From: an uncultured Eubacterium sp.
GTDB taxonomy: Bacteria; Bacillota; Clostridia; Lachnospirales; Lachnospiraceae
Direction of reading: 5' to 3'
Length of the DNA stretch: 62,097 bases
Assembly: GCA_945939115.1 (NCBI GenBank)
Contig: CAMEVC010000014.1
Span: forward strand, 1 to 62,097
This document shows positions 7,309 through 15,479 of this stretch, in pieces. Within the stretch, counting starts at the first letter, position 1, and each line of letters starts with the position of its first letter. A program made the position numbers and the translations under genes. Under the pieces are notes generated by a model that searched no databases, had not been told where the DNA came from, and was given only the letters and a program-made list of their open reading frames with translations.

Positions 7309-9372
7309 ATGCCAGATAGTAAGAATGGAAAGAAAGCATTTAAATATAGTGGAATATTAAGGTCTTTTTTTGCATGGCCTTTATATATAGGCGCAATACT
7401 TATTGTCATCTGTGCAGTCATGTTTTGTATTAATACTACAGCAGCGACTGTTGTGAGTGTTTTTATGCTTATTTATCTTATGGCATGTGGACTGATGTTT
7501 TTCTATCTGAGGCCAAGAATTATGTCAGGAATGGTAGAATTTGCAACGAATTATTCTCAGGTTCAGAAACAGCTTCTGTATAATCTCAGTGTTCCTTACA
7601 GCCTTCTTGATAATAACGGAAATGTTCTGTGGACTAATAAAGCAATGCAGGAATGCCTTGATATAAGAAAGGATTTTAGAAAGAATATTAACACACTTCT
7701 TCCGGAAGTTACACCAAGCGTTTTTCCCGATAATGAGACAGGTTTTAAGGAAATCCGTCTCTCATATAAGGAGAGGGATTACAGGGCAGAATTAAGATGT
7801 ATTGACGCTGAGACAATGGCTCAGGGTGTTGATATAATAGAGCACAGTAATAATTCATCTATGTATGTTATGTATATGTTTGATGAGACAGATATCAATA
7901 CATATATACAGAAACTGAAAGATGAGCGTTTTGTTGTAGGACTTGTATATATTGATAATTATGAGGAAGCTCTAGACAGCACGGATGATGTGAGAAAATC
8001 GCTGTTGGCAGGTCTTATTGATAAAAGGGTTAATAAGTATTTTTCTCCAGGAGCAGCCATCGTTAGAAAGATGGAGAAGGACAAATACATCGTTGTGTTC
8101 AGATATAAGTACCTTGAAAAGTTGATGCAGGACAGATTCAGCATTCTGGAAGAGATTAAGAGTATTAAGATTGGTAATGAAATGACTCTTACATTAAGTC
8201 TGGGAATTGGTACAGGAGCTGCTGATTATGCTAAGAATTACGATATCGCCAAGGCTGCCATGGACCTTGCTCTGGGAAGAGGCGGAGATCAGGCTGTTGT
8301 TAAGGATGGTGAGAAAATCCTTTATTATGGTGGCAAGAGCCAGCAGATGGAGAAGAATACGAGAGTCAAGGTGAGAGTTAAGGCGCACGCTTTACGACAG
8401 ATTCTTGACAATAACAGCAATGTTCTTGTTATGGGTCACAGCATTGCTGATATAGATTCTTTTGGCTCAGCTCTGGGAATATACGTTATTGCCAAGAAGC
8501 TTGGCAAGGAAGCACATATTGTGCTTGGAGAGGTGACAAGCAGTATTAGGCCCTTTGTGAACAGGTTTGTCGGCAATGAGGATTACGCGGATGATATGTT
8601 CGTGAAACCGGAGGATGCACCATCATATATTAATGCATCTTCTGTAGTAATAGTTGTTGATGTTAACAGACCACAGAGAACAGAATGCCCTGAGCTTCTG
8701 GAGAGATGTAAGACCGTTGTAGTATTTGATCATCACAGGAGACAGAGTGATACTATCACAGGAGCAGTTCTTTCATATGTTGACCCATACGCTTCATCAG
8801 CCAGTGAGATGATTACAGAGATGATTCAGTATGTGGATGATAATATTAAGCTCAAGGCATTTGAGGCAGATGCGCTCTACGCCGGTATTAATATTGATAC
8901 AGATGGCTTTAACAGCAAATCGGGACCAAGGACATTTGAGGCGGCAGCCTTCTTGCGAAGACATGGTGCAGATGTTACGAGAGTAAGAAAGATGCTCAGA
9001 AGCAATATGAGTGAATATAAGGCTATCGCCATGGCTGTCAGCAGGGCAGAGGTATACAAGGATACATTTGCAATAACAATATTTAATGGAGATGGAGTTG
9101 ATACGCCTACTGTTGGCGGAGCAAAAGCGGCTAATGAGCTTCTTAATATCTCTGGAATAAAGGCCTCGTTTGTTATAACTCCATATGAGAATAAGTTGTT
9201 TATAAGTGCGAGGTCAATTGATGAGGTAAATGTGCAGCTTGTGATGGAGAAGCTTGGTGGTGGCGGACATATGAGTATTGCCGGAGCCCAGCTTACAGAT
9301 TGTACTATCGACCAGGCTATTAATACAATTAAGCTTACTATTGATAATATGATTAAGGATGGTGAAATATAA
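7309..9372 (+). CDS. gdpP: Cyclic-di-AMP phosphodiesterase GdpP (PAS-degenerate GGDEF-DHH-DHHA1)
   Basis: About 687 aa from ATG 7309 (GGAGA 8 nt upstream); alternative in-frame starts are TTG 7288 and ATG 7294. Order of parts: two N-terminal TM helices (to about residue 75), a PAS-like region, a degenerate GGDEF domain without the GGDEF signature, then a DHH domain with [22 protein letters not shown] and VVVFDHHRR, and a DHHA1 domain ending in [12 protein letters not shown]. The enzyme hydrolyses c-di-AMP to pApA at the membrane, controlling K+ and osmotic balance and cell-wall stress. Its stop overlaps the rplI start (TAATG). The gdpP-rplI-dnaB order is conserved in Firmicutes. Confidence 0.95.
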   Translation: MPDSKNGKKAFKYSGILRSFFAWPLYIGAILIVICAVMFCINTTAATVVSVFMLIYLMACGLMFFYLRPRIMSGMVEFATNYSQVQKQLLYNLSVPYSLLDNNGNVLWTNKAMQECLDIRKDFRKNINTLLPEVTPSVFPDNETGFKEIRLSYKERDYRAELRCIDAETMAQGVDIIEHSNNSSMYVMYMFDETDINTYIQKLKDERFVVGLVYIDNYEEALDSTDDVRKSLLAGLIDKRVNKYFSPGAAIVRKMEKDKYIVVFRYKYLEKLMQDRFSILEEIKSIKIGNEMTLTLSLGIGTGAADYAKNYDIAKAAMDLALGRGGDQAVVKDGEKILYYGGKSQQMEKNTRVKVRVKAHALRQILDNNSNVLVMGHSIADIDSFGSALGIYVIAKKLGKEAHIVLGEVTSSIRPFVNRFVGNEDYADDMFVKPEDAPSYINASSVVIVVDVNRPQRTECPELLERCKTVVVFDHHRRQSDTITGAVLSYVDPYASSASEMITEMIQYVDDNIKLKAFEADALYAGINIDTDGFNSKSGPRTFEAAAFLRRHGADVTRVRKMLRSNMSEYKAIAMAVSRAEVYKDTFAITIFNGDGVDTPTVGGAKAANELLNISGIKASFVITPYENKLFISARSIDEVNVQLVMEKLGGGGHMSIAGAQLTDCTIDQAINTIKLTIDNMIKDGEI

Positions 9373-9818
9373 TGGATGTTATTTTATTGGAAGATGTGAA
9401 GACATTAGGGAAAAAGGGACAGATTGTTAAGATTAATGATGGTTATGCCAGAAATTATGTTCTTCCGAAGAAATTAGGAATAGAAGCTACTGCTAAGAAT
9501 CTTAATGACCTTAAGCTCCAGAAAAAGCGTGAGGAGAAAGAGGCGGCAGAAGAACTTGCAGCGGCTAAGGAACTTGCAGCAAAGATTGCAGAGTGTACAG
9601 TAACAGTTTCTATGAAGACCGGTGAAGGTGGAAGAACCTTTGGCACAGTTTCCACTAAGGAAGTTGCAGAGGAAGCCAAGAAACAGCTTGGTCTTGATAT
9701 CGACAAGAAGAAAATGAAACTTGATGATCCAATTAAGGCATTAGGTACTTATATTATAAATGTTAAGCTTCACAAGGATGTTACAGCTAAACTGACAGTG
9801 AAGGTTGTTGAAAAGTAA
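9372..9818 (+). CDS. rplI: 50S ribosomal protein L9
   Basis: 148 aa, standard bL9 length. The N-domain starts [20 protein letters not shown] and contains [10 protein letters not shown]; a long Lys/Glu/Ala-rich connecting helix follows, then the C-domain with [16 protein letters not shown] and a final [17 protein letters not shown] strand. Located at the L1-stalk base of the large subunit. Start overlaps the gdpP stop by one base, indicating translational coupling. Confidence 0.97.
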   Translation: MDVILLEDVKTLGKKGQIVKINDGYARNYVLPKKLGIEATAKNLNDLKLQKKREEKEAAEELAAAKELAAKIAECTVTVSMKTGEGGRTFGTVSTKEVAEEAKKQLGLDIDKKKMKLDDPIKALGTYIINVKLHKDVTAKLTVKVVEK

Positions 9819-9851
9819 CAGATATCAGTTTGTAGAAAGGAAAAAGATACT

Positions 9852-11204
9852 ATGGACGAATCAGTGGTAACACGGCTGATGCCCAACAGTCTTGAGGCAG
9901 AGCAGTCTGTTGTAGGTTCTATGATTATGGACAGACAGGCAATTATAACGGCTGCAGAAATCCTGAAAAAAGATGATTTTTATCATCGTTCCTATGGGAT
10001 AATGTTTCAGACAATGGTAGATATGAATAATGAGGGTAAGCCGATAGATATCGTTACACTGCAGGAAAGATTGAAGGAGACTGATGTTCCGGCTGAGGTA
10101 TACAGCATAGAATTTACCAGAGAATTATTGTCTTCAGTGCCGACATCTGCCAATATAAGACAATATGCTACTATTGTCAAAGACAAATCAATATTAAGAA
10201 ATATAATAAGAGTTAATGATGATATAGCTAACCAGTGTTATGCGGGTAAAGAGAAAACAGAAGATATTCTGGAGGATACAGAGAAGAAGATATTTGAGCT
10301 TGTAAAAAGCAAGGGTGGAAAAGAATATGTTCCGATTGACAAGGTAGTGCTTGAAGCTCTGGACAGGATTTCGGCAGCGGCAAAAACAAAGGGTGCAGTT
10401 ACAGGTGTTCCTACAGGATTTAAGGATCTGGATACTTATCTGTCAGGTCTGCAGCCCTCAGATTTTATTCTGGTCGCAGCCAGACCGTCTATGGGTAAAA
10501 CAGCATTTGTTCTGAATGTAGCAGAAAATGTAGCAATTAAGCAGGGAATTACAACTGTTGTATTCAGTCTGGAAATGTCCAATGTCCAGCTTGTAAACCG
10601 TATGCTTTCTCTGGAATCTACAGTTGATGCGGACAAGATAAGAAAAGGTCATCTTGATTCTAATGACTGGGGGAAGCTTATTGAAGGTGCGGACAGTATT
10701 GCAAAATCAAAGCTCATAATAGATGATACGCCAGGTATATCCATTGCTGAACTGCGTAGCAAATGTAGAAAATACAAGATGGAGAATGATCTTGGACTGA
10801 TAATTATTGATTACCTTCAGCTTATGAGTGGTAGTGGAAGCGGACGTTCAGAGGGAAGGCAGCAGGAAGTGTCTGATATATCAAGGGCACTTAAGGCACT
10901 GGCAAGAGAACTGAATGTGCCGGTTGTAACACTTTCACAGCTTAGCAGGGCTGTTGAGCAGCGACCTGACCACAGGCCAATGCTTTCTGACCTTCGAGAA
11001 TCCGGAGCAATTGAGCAGGATGCAGACGTGGTTATGTTTCTGTACAGAGATGATTACTACAACAAGGACACAGAGCAGAAGGGTATTGCTGAGATAATAA
11101 TAGCCAAGCAGAGAAACGGTCCAATCGGAACTGTTAAGATGGCATGGCTGCCAGAGCAGACAAGATTTGCGGATTTATCCAGAGATATCCGTCAGAATCA
11201 GTAA
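9852..11204 (+). CDS. dnaB: Replicative DNA helicase DnaB
   Basis: 450 aa, family length. The N-terminal helical domain begins PNSLEAEQSVVGSM; the RecA-like domain carries Walker A ARPSMGKTAF (about residues 215-224), Walker B LIIIDYLQLM, and the DnaB-typical SLEMS and LSQLSRAVEQR motifs; an arginine-finger region is near KQRNGPIG. This hexameric helicase unwinds DNA ahead of DNA polymerase III and is loaded by a DnaC/DnaI protein, a likely example of which is encoded at 36674-37675. SD AAAGGAAAAA precedes ATG 9852. Confidence 0.97.
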   Translation: MDESVVTRLMPNSLEAEQSVVGSMIMDRQAIITAAEILKKDDFYHRSYGIMFQTMVDMNNEGKPIDIVTLQERLKETDVPAEVYSIEFTRELLSSVPTSANIRQYATIVKDKSILRNIIRVNDDIANQCYAGKEKTEDILEDTEKKIFELVKSKGGKEYVPIDKVVLEALDRISAAAKTKGAVTGVPTGFKDLDTYLSGLQPSDFILVAARPSMGKTAFVLNVAENVAIKQGITTVVFSLEMSNVQLVNRMLSLESTVDADKIRKGHLDSNDWGKLIEGADSIAKSKLIIDDTPGISIAELRSKCRKYKMENDLGLIIIDYLQLMSGSGSGRSEGRQQEVSDISRALKALARELNVPVVTLSQLSRAVEQRPDHRPMLSDLRESGAIEQDADVVMFLYRDDYYNKDTEQKGIAEIIIAKQRNGPIGTVKMAWLPEQTRFADLSRDIRQNQ

Positions 11205-11230
11205 TGTTATAAAGAGATATTAAGCGTAAT

Positions 11231-11263
11231 AAAGCCCCGGTTCATATTATGAGCCGGGGCTTT
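11231..11263. terminator. Bidirectional terminator between dnaB and ferredoxin
   Basis: A 10-bp stem AAAGCCCCGG / CCGGGGCTTT extended by TTCAT / ATGAG, flanked by A and T tracts so it can act from both sides. It lies between converging dnaB and ferredoxin genes. Confidence 0.75.
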
Positions 11264-11265
11264 CA

Positions 11266-11286
11266 GAATGTATATAATATACATTC
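11266..11286. repeat. Short inverted repeat beside the terminator
   Basis: GAATGTATAT-A-ATATACATTC is a near-perfect 10-bp inverted repeat three bases after the terminator hairpin. Role unknown; it may simply reinforce 3'-end formation of one of the convergent transcripts. Confidence 0.5.
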
Positions 11287-11330
11287 TTATTGTACATATT
11301 AATATAATTCGGTTATGTACTGTAAAATAA

Positions 11331-11501
11331 CTACTGTGGATTAGGAGCACCAACTGGGCATGTTCCAGCACAAGCACCACAATCTACACAAACATCAGCG
11401 TTAATCTCGTAATGAGCAGCACCCTCGCTGATAGCTTCAACAGGACATCCTGCTGCACAAGCACCACAACTGATACAATCATCATTAATTACATATGCCA
11501 T
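11331..11501 (-). CDS. Small 2[4Fe-4S] ferredoxin
   Basis: 56 aa, missed by simple length filters. Two classic C-x2-C-x2-C-x3-CP motifs are present: Cys 9, 12, 15, 19 and Cys 38, 41, 44, 48, each followed by Pro. The protein begins MAYVINDDCISCGACAAGCP. Clostridial ferredoxins of this size shuttle low-potential electrons (for example for pyruvate:ferredoxin oxidoreductase, hydrogenase, Rnf, Bcd/Etf). SD AAGGAGG and a near-consensus promoter (11559-11587) indicate high expression. Monocistronic, with the terminator hairpin just downstream. Confidence 0.95.
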   Translation of the reverse strand: MAYVINDDCISCGACAAGCPVEAISEGAAHYEINADVCVDCGACAGTCPVGAPNPQ

Positions 11502-11532
11502 AATATGAATCCTCCTTAAGTTATCGATTATT

Positions 11533-11548
11533 GACTGCCTTTGCAGTC
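11533..11548 (-). promoter_or_regulatory. Hairpin in the ferredoxin 5' leader
   Basis: Perfect GACTGC-CTTT-GCAGTC stem-loop between promoter and SD of the ferredoxin gene. A stabilising leader hairpin is possible. Confidence 0.45.
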
Positions 11549-11558
11549 ATTTTAATGT

Positions 11559-11587
11559 ATTATACGATAGGTTAAATGAAAATTCAA
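11559..11587 (-). promoter_or_regulatory. Promoter of the ferredoxin gene
   Basis: Read on the minus strand: -35 TTGAAT (11587-11582), 17-bp spacer, -10 TATAAT (11564-11559). Confidence 0.85.
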
Positions 11588-11605
11588 TATGAAATACATG
11601 TATTA

Positions 11606-11634
11606 TTGACATTTATTCAGGGCAATATTATATT
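11606..11634 (+). promoter_or_regulatory. Promoter of the DUF1858 gene
   Basis: Consensus -35 TTGACA (11606-11611), 17-bp spacer, -10 TATATT (11629-11634). Back-to-back with the ferredoxin promoter, only 18 bp between the two -35 boxes. Confidence 0.85.
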
Positions 11635-11692
11635 AGATACATTGAGCGGTATCGAGAGATACTGAATCTTATACCTATAACAGGAGGTCGTT

Positions 11693-11899
11693 ATGGCAAG
11701 AATTACCAAGGACACTACAATTGGAGAAGCTCTTCAGATAGATGCAGGTATTGTTCCTATACTTATGGGAATCGGAATGCATTGTGTCGGTTGCCCATCA
11801 TCAGCAGGAGAGACATTAGAGGAAGCTGCTATGGTGCATGGGATTGACCCGGATATGCTTGTTGAGGAGATTCAGAACTATCTTCAGTCAATAGGATAG
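11693..11899 (+). CDS. DUF1858 domain protein (putative redox-active CxxC)
   Basis: 68 aa consisting of one DUF1858 domain: ITKDTTIGEALQID, then the G-x-GMHCVGCPSSAGETLEEA core with a C-V-G-C motif, then a C-terminal helix. The family includes 'hybrid cluster protein-associated redox disulfide' proteins, so a thiol/disulfide or metal-binding role is likely but unproven. SD AGGAGG precedes ATG 11693 and the promoter is near consensus. Transcribed divergently from a ferredoxin, hinting at a shared redox or anaerobic-metabolism context. Confidence 0.9.
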   Translation: MARITKDTTIGEALQIDAGIVPILMGIGMHCVGCPSSAGETLEEAAMVHGIDPDMLVEEIQNYLQSIG

Positions 11900-11903
11900 A
11901 AAA

Positions 11904-12050
11904 GTGTTGTTGAAGAATTAGCATATTCGATTGCAGACTCACTCTCCTTCGGGACGCAACATAGCGGTACTAAATTCGCCAAAATGCTCATTAAGTACCG
12001 ACGTTGCTTTACGGTCTGCTATTGGATATGCTAATTTTTTCCAATAACAC
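11904..12050 (+). repeat. 147-nt imperfect inverted-repeat element
   Basis: Terminal parts GTGTTGTTGAAGAATTAGCA (from 11904) and the complementary AT-rich end at 12026-12050 pair, and inner segments pair in nested order: GCAGAC (11933-11938) with GTCTGC (12014-12019), GCAAC (11956-11960) with GTTGC (12003-12007), GGTACT (11966-11971) with AGTACC (11994-11999). A C-TTCG-G tetraloop hairpin sits inside the left arm (11945-11953). A T-run follows the AATTAGC / GCTAATT pairing, so it could also terminate the DUF1858 transcript. Candidate MITE or structured RNA. Confidence 0.7.
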
Positions 12051-12073
12051 AAATCTAAAAGGGATTATTATAA

Positions 12074-12985
12074 TTATAAACGGTTTAATACATGCAGAGC
12101 ATGACGGCTGATAATACATTCGCAATGTTCTGTAAAAAAACCTAAAGCATTATCATAGGAAGGCTCCTTGGTGCCATATTCTGATAAAATATTGCATACT
12201 CTGTTAAAGTCTTTAGAAGGTACATTTTCTTTAGTGATGACAAGATAGTACCGACTGTCAGCTTTGTTCTTATACAGCATATTACTGTCATGATAAATGT
12301 GGTCGACAATTCCGGCAACATCGCTTATATCATCAATTGAATTAAAAGAAAAAACTCTTGAAATAGTATTCCTGACATTGTTATCTGAAATAGATTCCTC
12401 TGCTCTGGAAATTTCAGAGCCGGATGATTTCTTGACAGAATCCTTAAGTGGAATAAATTTGTCTTCGGCATCTGAAGAATTAACTGACGAAGGCTGTTTT
12501 TCAGAGGTTTTGTTAAAATACTCTTTAACACGGTTAAAGATATTCATAAGTTCGTCCTCTGGAAGACCATTCTCTTCTGAAGCGGCTGCCTCATCATAAT
12601 CTAATTCCTCCTCGGCTGTAGGAAGTGAGCTGTAGTCAGAAAAACTGTCTCCATCAATAGTTTCTATATCATCAAAATCAAAGTCGTCATCTGAATCTGA
12701 TGGTGAGAAACGGGAAAAACGTGTGTCCAGTTCTTCAGGATTGTCCACTTTAGTTACAATAAGAACTATACATTCTGATGAGACAGGGATAGCCTCTATC
12801 ATGACAGGGGTATCCTCTGCTTCAAAACCTAACTCATAAGAAGCTTGCTGCATCATGTCACGAAAAAGTTCTTTCGCTTTATCGCTGCCATAGGCAAGCT
12901 CATTAATCTTCAATTGTCTTGATGCCAGATCGGATTTGTTGAGAGTGCATCGAATCTGGTTTTCATTAAGTCTTTCTATTTTCAT
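12074..12985 (-). CDS. mecA: Adaptor protein MecA (long form)
   Basis: 303 aa from ATG 12985, which has AGAGGTGG upstream; the longer open frame from 13042 lacks an SD. N-domain: MKIERLNENQIRCTLNKSDL at residues 1-20, and YGSDKAKELFRDMMQQASYE. C-domain: about the last 90 residues, with YYLVI-x-KE, FNRVCNILSEYG, and FFTEHCECIISRHALHVLNR. MecA proteins deliver substrates to the ClpC/ClpP protease and regulate competence, sporulation and stress proteins in Bacillus. The acidic, Ser-rich linker between the domains (about residues 95-200) is longer than usual (typical total length about 220 aa). Confidence 0.85.
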   Translation of the reverse strand: MKIERLNENQIRCTLNKSDLASRQLKINELAYGSDKAKELFRDMMQQASYELGFEAEDTPVMIEAIPVSSECIVLIVTKVDNPEELDTRFSRFSPSDSDDDFDFDDIETIDGDSFSDYSSLPTAEEELDYDEAAASEENGLPEDELMNIFNRVKEYFNKTSEKQPSSVNSSDAEDKFIPLKDSVKKSSGSEISRAEESISDNNVRNTISRVFSFNSIDDISDVAGIVDHIYHDSNMLYKNKADSRYYLVITKENVPSKDFNRVCNILSEYGTKEPSYDNALGFFTEHCECIISRHALHVLNRL

Positions 12986-13105
12986 AAGCCACCTCTGACA
13001 ATACATCAATGTTATTGTAAGGATATAATACCCATTTTTCATGGATATGTAAAGGCGGGATGAGAAAGCCCTAAAAAAATAAATATAAAAAAATTCAAAT
13101 ATATA

Positions 13106-13134
13106 TTGAAAATTTATTTAGTATAGCGTAATAT
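13106..13134 (+). promoter_or_regulatory. Promoter of the kinase-ATPase operon
   Basis: -35 TTGAAA (13106-13111), 17-bp spacer, -10 TAATAT (13129-13134). Predicted start near 13141 falls at an AGGAG that serves an ATG at 13155 in a different frame from the kinase. Confidence 0.55.
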
Positions 13135-13174
13135 ACATTTAGGAGATGTTTTTCATGTATCGTTGTAGAAGGAG

Positions 13175-14665
13175 GTGTATAACCAATTTTACGACAGATA
13201 CGAAATCATTAAGGAACTTTCAAGTTCCGGTCATTCTAATGTATATCTTGTAAGACACCGTATGCTTGATGTATATCGTGTTGCTAAGGTATTCAAGGGA
13301 GCTTTTGAAGAGTCTGAAAGACTTCTTAAGGAAGCTCGTCTTATTAAGAATTTAAAACATCCCCATATCCCGATTATTTATGATATTGAACAGAATATTG
13401 GAGAAGATAATGATAGTATTTGCATTATCGAGGAATATATTGATGGTAAATCCTTGCGGCAATATGTTGAAGATGAAGTTCGTGTGAATGACCACATGAG
13501 TGTTAAGGACATATGTCAGATAGGAATTGAACTATGTTGTATACTGGAATATCTTCATAAGTACAATGAACAGGGTATATTACACATGGATATAAAACCT
13601 GACAATATTATGATTAATAAAGAGGGAGAAGTAAAACTTATAGATTTTGACAACGCAGTTTATAAGAATGCCGGAGTGGCAGTAGATAGCGGAAGCCCGT
13701 TATATGCTGCACCGGAACAGTATAGTGGAGAAGAAGCTGTGGAACAGTCGGATATATACAGTTTGGGGATGGTAATCTTATTTATGGTGTCTCATGGACA
13801 TATCAGTACAGACAGGGACCATAACATATCGGGGATATCTAAACGATACGCCCAATTGTACCATTTAATCAACAAGTCACTTCACCATGAATGGAGTCTG
13901 CGGTATGGGAGTGTGGCTTTAATGCGGGAAGAATTACAATCAATAATTATGAAAAACAACGGTACCAATGGAGAACTCTCTTATGTTATACAGACTGCAG
14001 GGGTGAAATCAGGAATAGGGACAACACATGCAGTCATGTGCATGGCACATTTTTTTCAGAAAAACGGATATAAGTGCGTAGTGATTGACAGGTCGGGAGG
14101 TGACAGGCTGTTAACAGAGGCACTTAAAGGAACACTATCTGCAGAAGGAGCCTATATATATAAGGGTATAACAATTATTCCGGATTATGCCGGGGCAATA
14201 TCTGTGAGTGGATTGAAGGCCGACATTGTCATAGCTGACACCGGTTGTGGCAAAGGCGGATTAAGTTTAGAGGATGACATAGATATTGTGGGCTTTGTAG
14301 GGAATAATTATACATCATTACAGGTTATGGTTGCAGATAAGTATTCTCCGGTGAAGGAATGCTTAGAAAACAAGAACGGGGAAGATATAGTGTATATGTT
14401 AAATTTAGTCAGCGCAGAGCAGTACTATGAACTTGTATCAGACAGATTTAGAGGAAAGAAATGTTATAGAATTCCGTGCATATATGACTGCTATGAGGAT
14501 AATCCTATATTTGACGAAACAATGAATGATTTCTTACAGGATAAGCTTTCCGGATTGGGGAAGGTTTATAAACCCGGTAGAATAAAGGAGTGTATTTGCA
14601 GATTATATGAAAGCTTTGAGAATATCAAATTTATTATGTTTAAGAAAAAGAAAGGTGGAAGATGA
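13175..14665 (+). CDS. Ser/Thr protein kinase fused to a ParA/MinD-like domain
   Basis: 496 aa from GTG 13175. Residues 5-265 form a Hanks-type kinase: Lys39 in RVAKVF, catalytic loop HMDIKPDN (137-144; HRD is HMD), metal motif DFD (157-159) in place of DFG, APEQY (179-183). Residues 270-490 resemble a SIMIBI (ParA/MinD/TadZ) NTPase: AGVKSGIGTTHAV at 275-287 in the P-loop position, CVVIDRSGG as the next strand, then ADIVIADTG. The P-loop Gly-Lys is replaced by Gly-Thr, so nucleotide binding may be altered or lost. No TM segment. The start is unsure: an in-frame TAG lies at 13166, and the AAGGAGG immediately abuts the GTG. Confidence 0.7.
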   Translation: MYNQFYDRYEIIKELSSSGHSNVYLVRHRMLDVYRVAKVFKGAFEESERLLKEARLIKNLKHPHIPIIYDIEQNIGEDNDSICIIEEYIDGKSLRQYVEDEVRVNDHMSVKDICQIGIELCCILEYLHKYNEQGILHMDIKPDNIMINKEGEVKLIDFDNAVYKNAGVAVDSGSPLYAAPEQYSGEEAVEQSDIYSLGMVILFMVSHGHISTDRDHNISGISKRYAQLYHLINKSLHHEWSLRYGSVALMREELQSIIMKNNGTNGELSYVIQTAGVKSGIGTTHAVMCMAHFFQKNGYKCVVIDRSGGDRLLTEALKGTLSAEGAYIYKGITIIPDYAGAISVSGLKADIVIADTGCGKGGLSLEDDIDIVGFVGNNYTSLQVMVADKYSPVKECLENKNGEDIVYMLNLVSAEQYYELVSDRFRGKKCYRIPCIYDCYEDNPIFDETMNDFLQDKLSGLGKVYKPGRIKECICRLYESFENIKFIMFKKKKGGR

Positions 14666-15275
14666 TCGGACTGCCATAAATTATAAAACTGTCGGACTGA
14701 TTGGATTATGCAGCGGTGCCGGAACAACGCAGTTGGGAATCATGCTTGCTAATTATTTTTCTAATGGACTTCATCTAAAAACTGCGGTAGTCAGTACTGG
14801 AACAGATGATGCATTTGACCGCATAAAGGAGGAAGTACAGGTAGGAAAAGCCAGAAATTATACTGGCAGCAGACGGGGGTTTTCATATAAGGGGATAGAT
14901 TTCTTTGGCGGAGTAAGAGAAGGTTTCGTCCATGCCATCACAGAGTATTATGATGTGGTGATTGTAGAGGTGAATCTTGCAGATCTGAAAGAAAAGCTTG
15001 CGGATGGTCTGAGGGATGTTATGTCATGTGAATGCCGGATTCTTGTGGGTTCTATGGTGCCATGGAAATACGGGGAGTGTGTGAAAAGACTGAGTCGTAT
15101 CAGAAGGCTTTACAGCGTTAAGAATATGCCCGTTGTTTCTGTGTCATGGCAGGAAAAAATGGCTAAGAACATGGAACGTGAATATGAAATAAGAGCATTC
15201 AGAGCGCCGATGGAAGAGAATCCATTCGAGATGAAAGGGAGCGCCATTCAGATGCTGAAGCAGGTTGTAACCTAA
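14607..15275 (+). CDS. ParA/MinD-like protein with non-canonical P-loop
   Basis: 222 aa if started at ATG 14607, inside the end of the kinase gene; GTG 14655 is the alternative start and would remove 16 residues. The motif VGLIGLCSGAGTTQLG (residues 29-44) is a P-loop position lacking the Lys of GK[ST], followed by LKTAVVSTG and YDVVIVEVN, the usual strand order of SIMIBI ATPases. It strongly recalls the C-terminal half of the preceding gene (both have G-x-GTT), so the two probably arose by duplication and may dimerise. The overlap implies translational coupling. Role unknown; kinase-regulated localisation is conceivable. Confidence 0.6.
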   Translation: MKALRISNLLCLRKRKVEDDRTAINYKTVGLIGLCSGAGTTQLGIMLANYFSNGLHLKTAVVSTGTDDAFDRIKEEVQVGKARNYTGSRRGFSYKGIDFFGGVREGFVHAITEYYDVVIVEVNLADLKEKLADGLRDVMSCECRILVGSMVPWKYGECVKRLSRIRRLYSVKNMPVVSVSWQEKMAKNMEREYEIRAFRAPMEENPFEMKGSAIQMLKQVVT

Positions 15276-15370
15276 AGAATTTTCGTTTATGTTATATTGC
15301 ACCAGAAACGGTCAATAGGTATATCACAAAATAAGGCCAGGTAAAAACCCTTTTGCGTGCGGTCTTGGGC

Positions 15371-15415
15371 ATATCTTTATTGCCGGATATCCGGTGATAA
15401 AGGTATGTCATTTTT
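15371..15415 (+). terminator. Probable terminator after the kinase operon
   Basis: A long hairpin ATATCTTTATTGCCGG / CCGGTGATAAAGGTAT (15371-15386 with 15391-15406, a few G-U or mismatched pairs) is followed by GTCA and five T. Confidence 0.65.
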
Positions 15416-15416
15416 A

Positions 15417-15446
15417 TTGCAACGGTATTATGCATGGTGGTACAAT
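15417..15446 (+). promoter_or_regulatory. Promoter of the GH18 gene
   Basis: -35 TTGCAA (15417-15422), 18-bp spacer, -10 TACAAT (15441-15446), about 30 bp before the SD AAAGGAAAGG. Confidence 0.6.
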
Positions 15447-15479
15447 AATATGTATCATGTGCAAAGGAAAGGTTGAGTA

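Noticed and set aside
15276-15479. c-di-GMP riboswitch before the GH18 gene
   Set aside because: No GEMM-type consensus (GCAAAGGGCA-like) was found; the structure is a terminator-like hairpin followed by a promoter.
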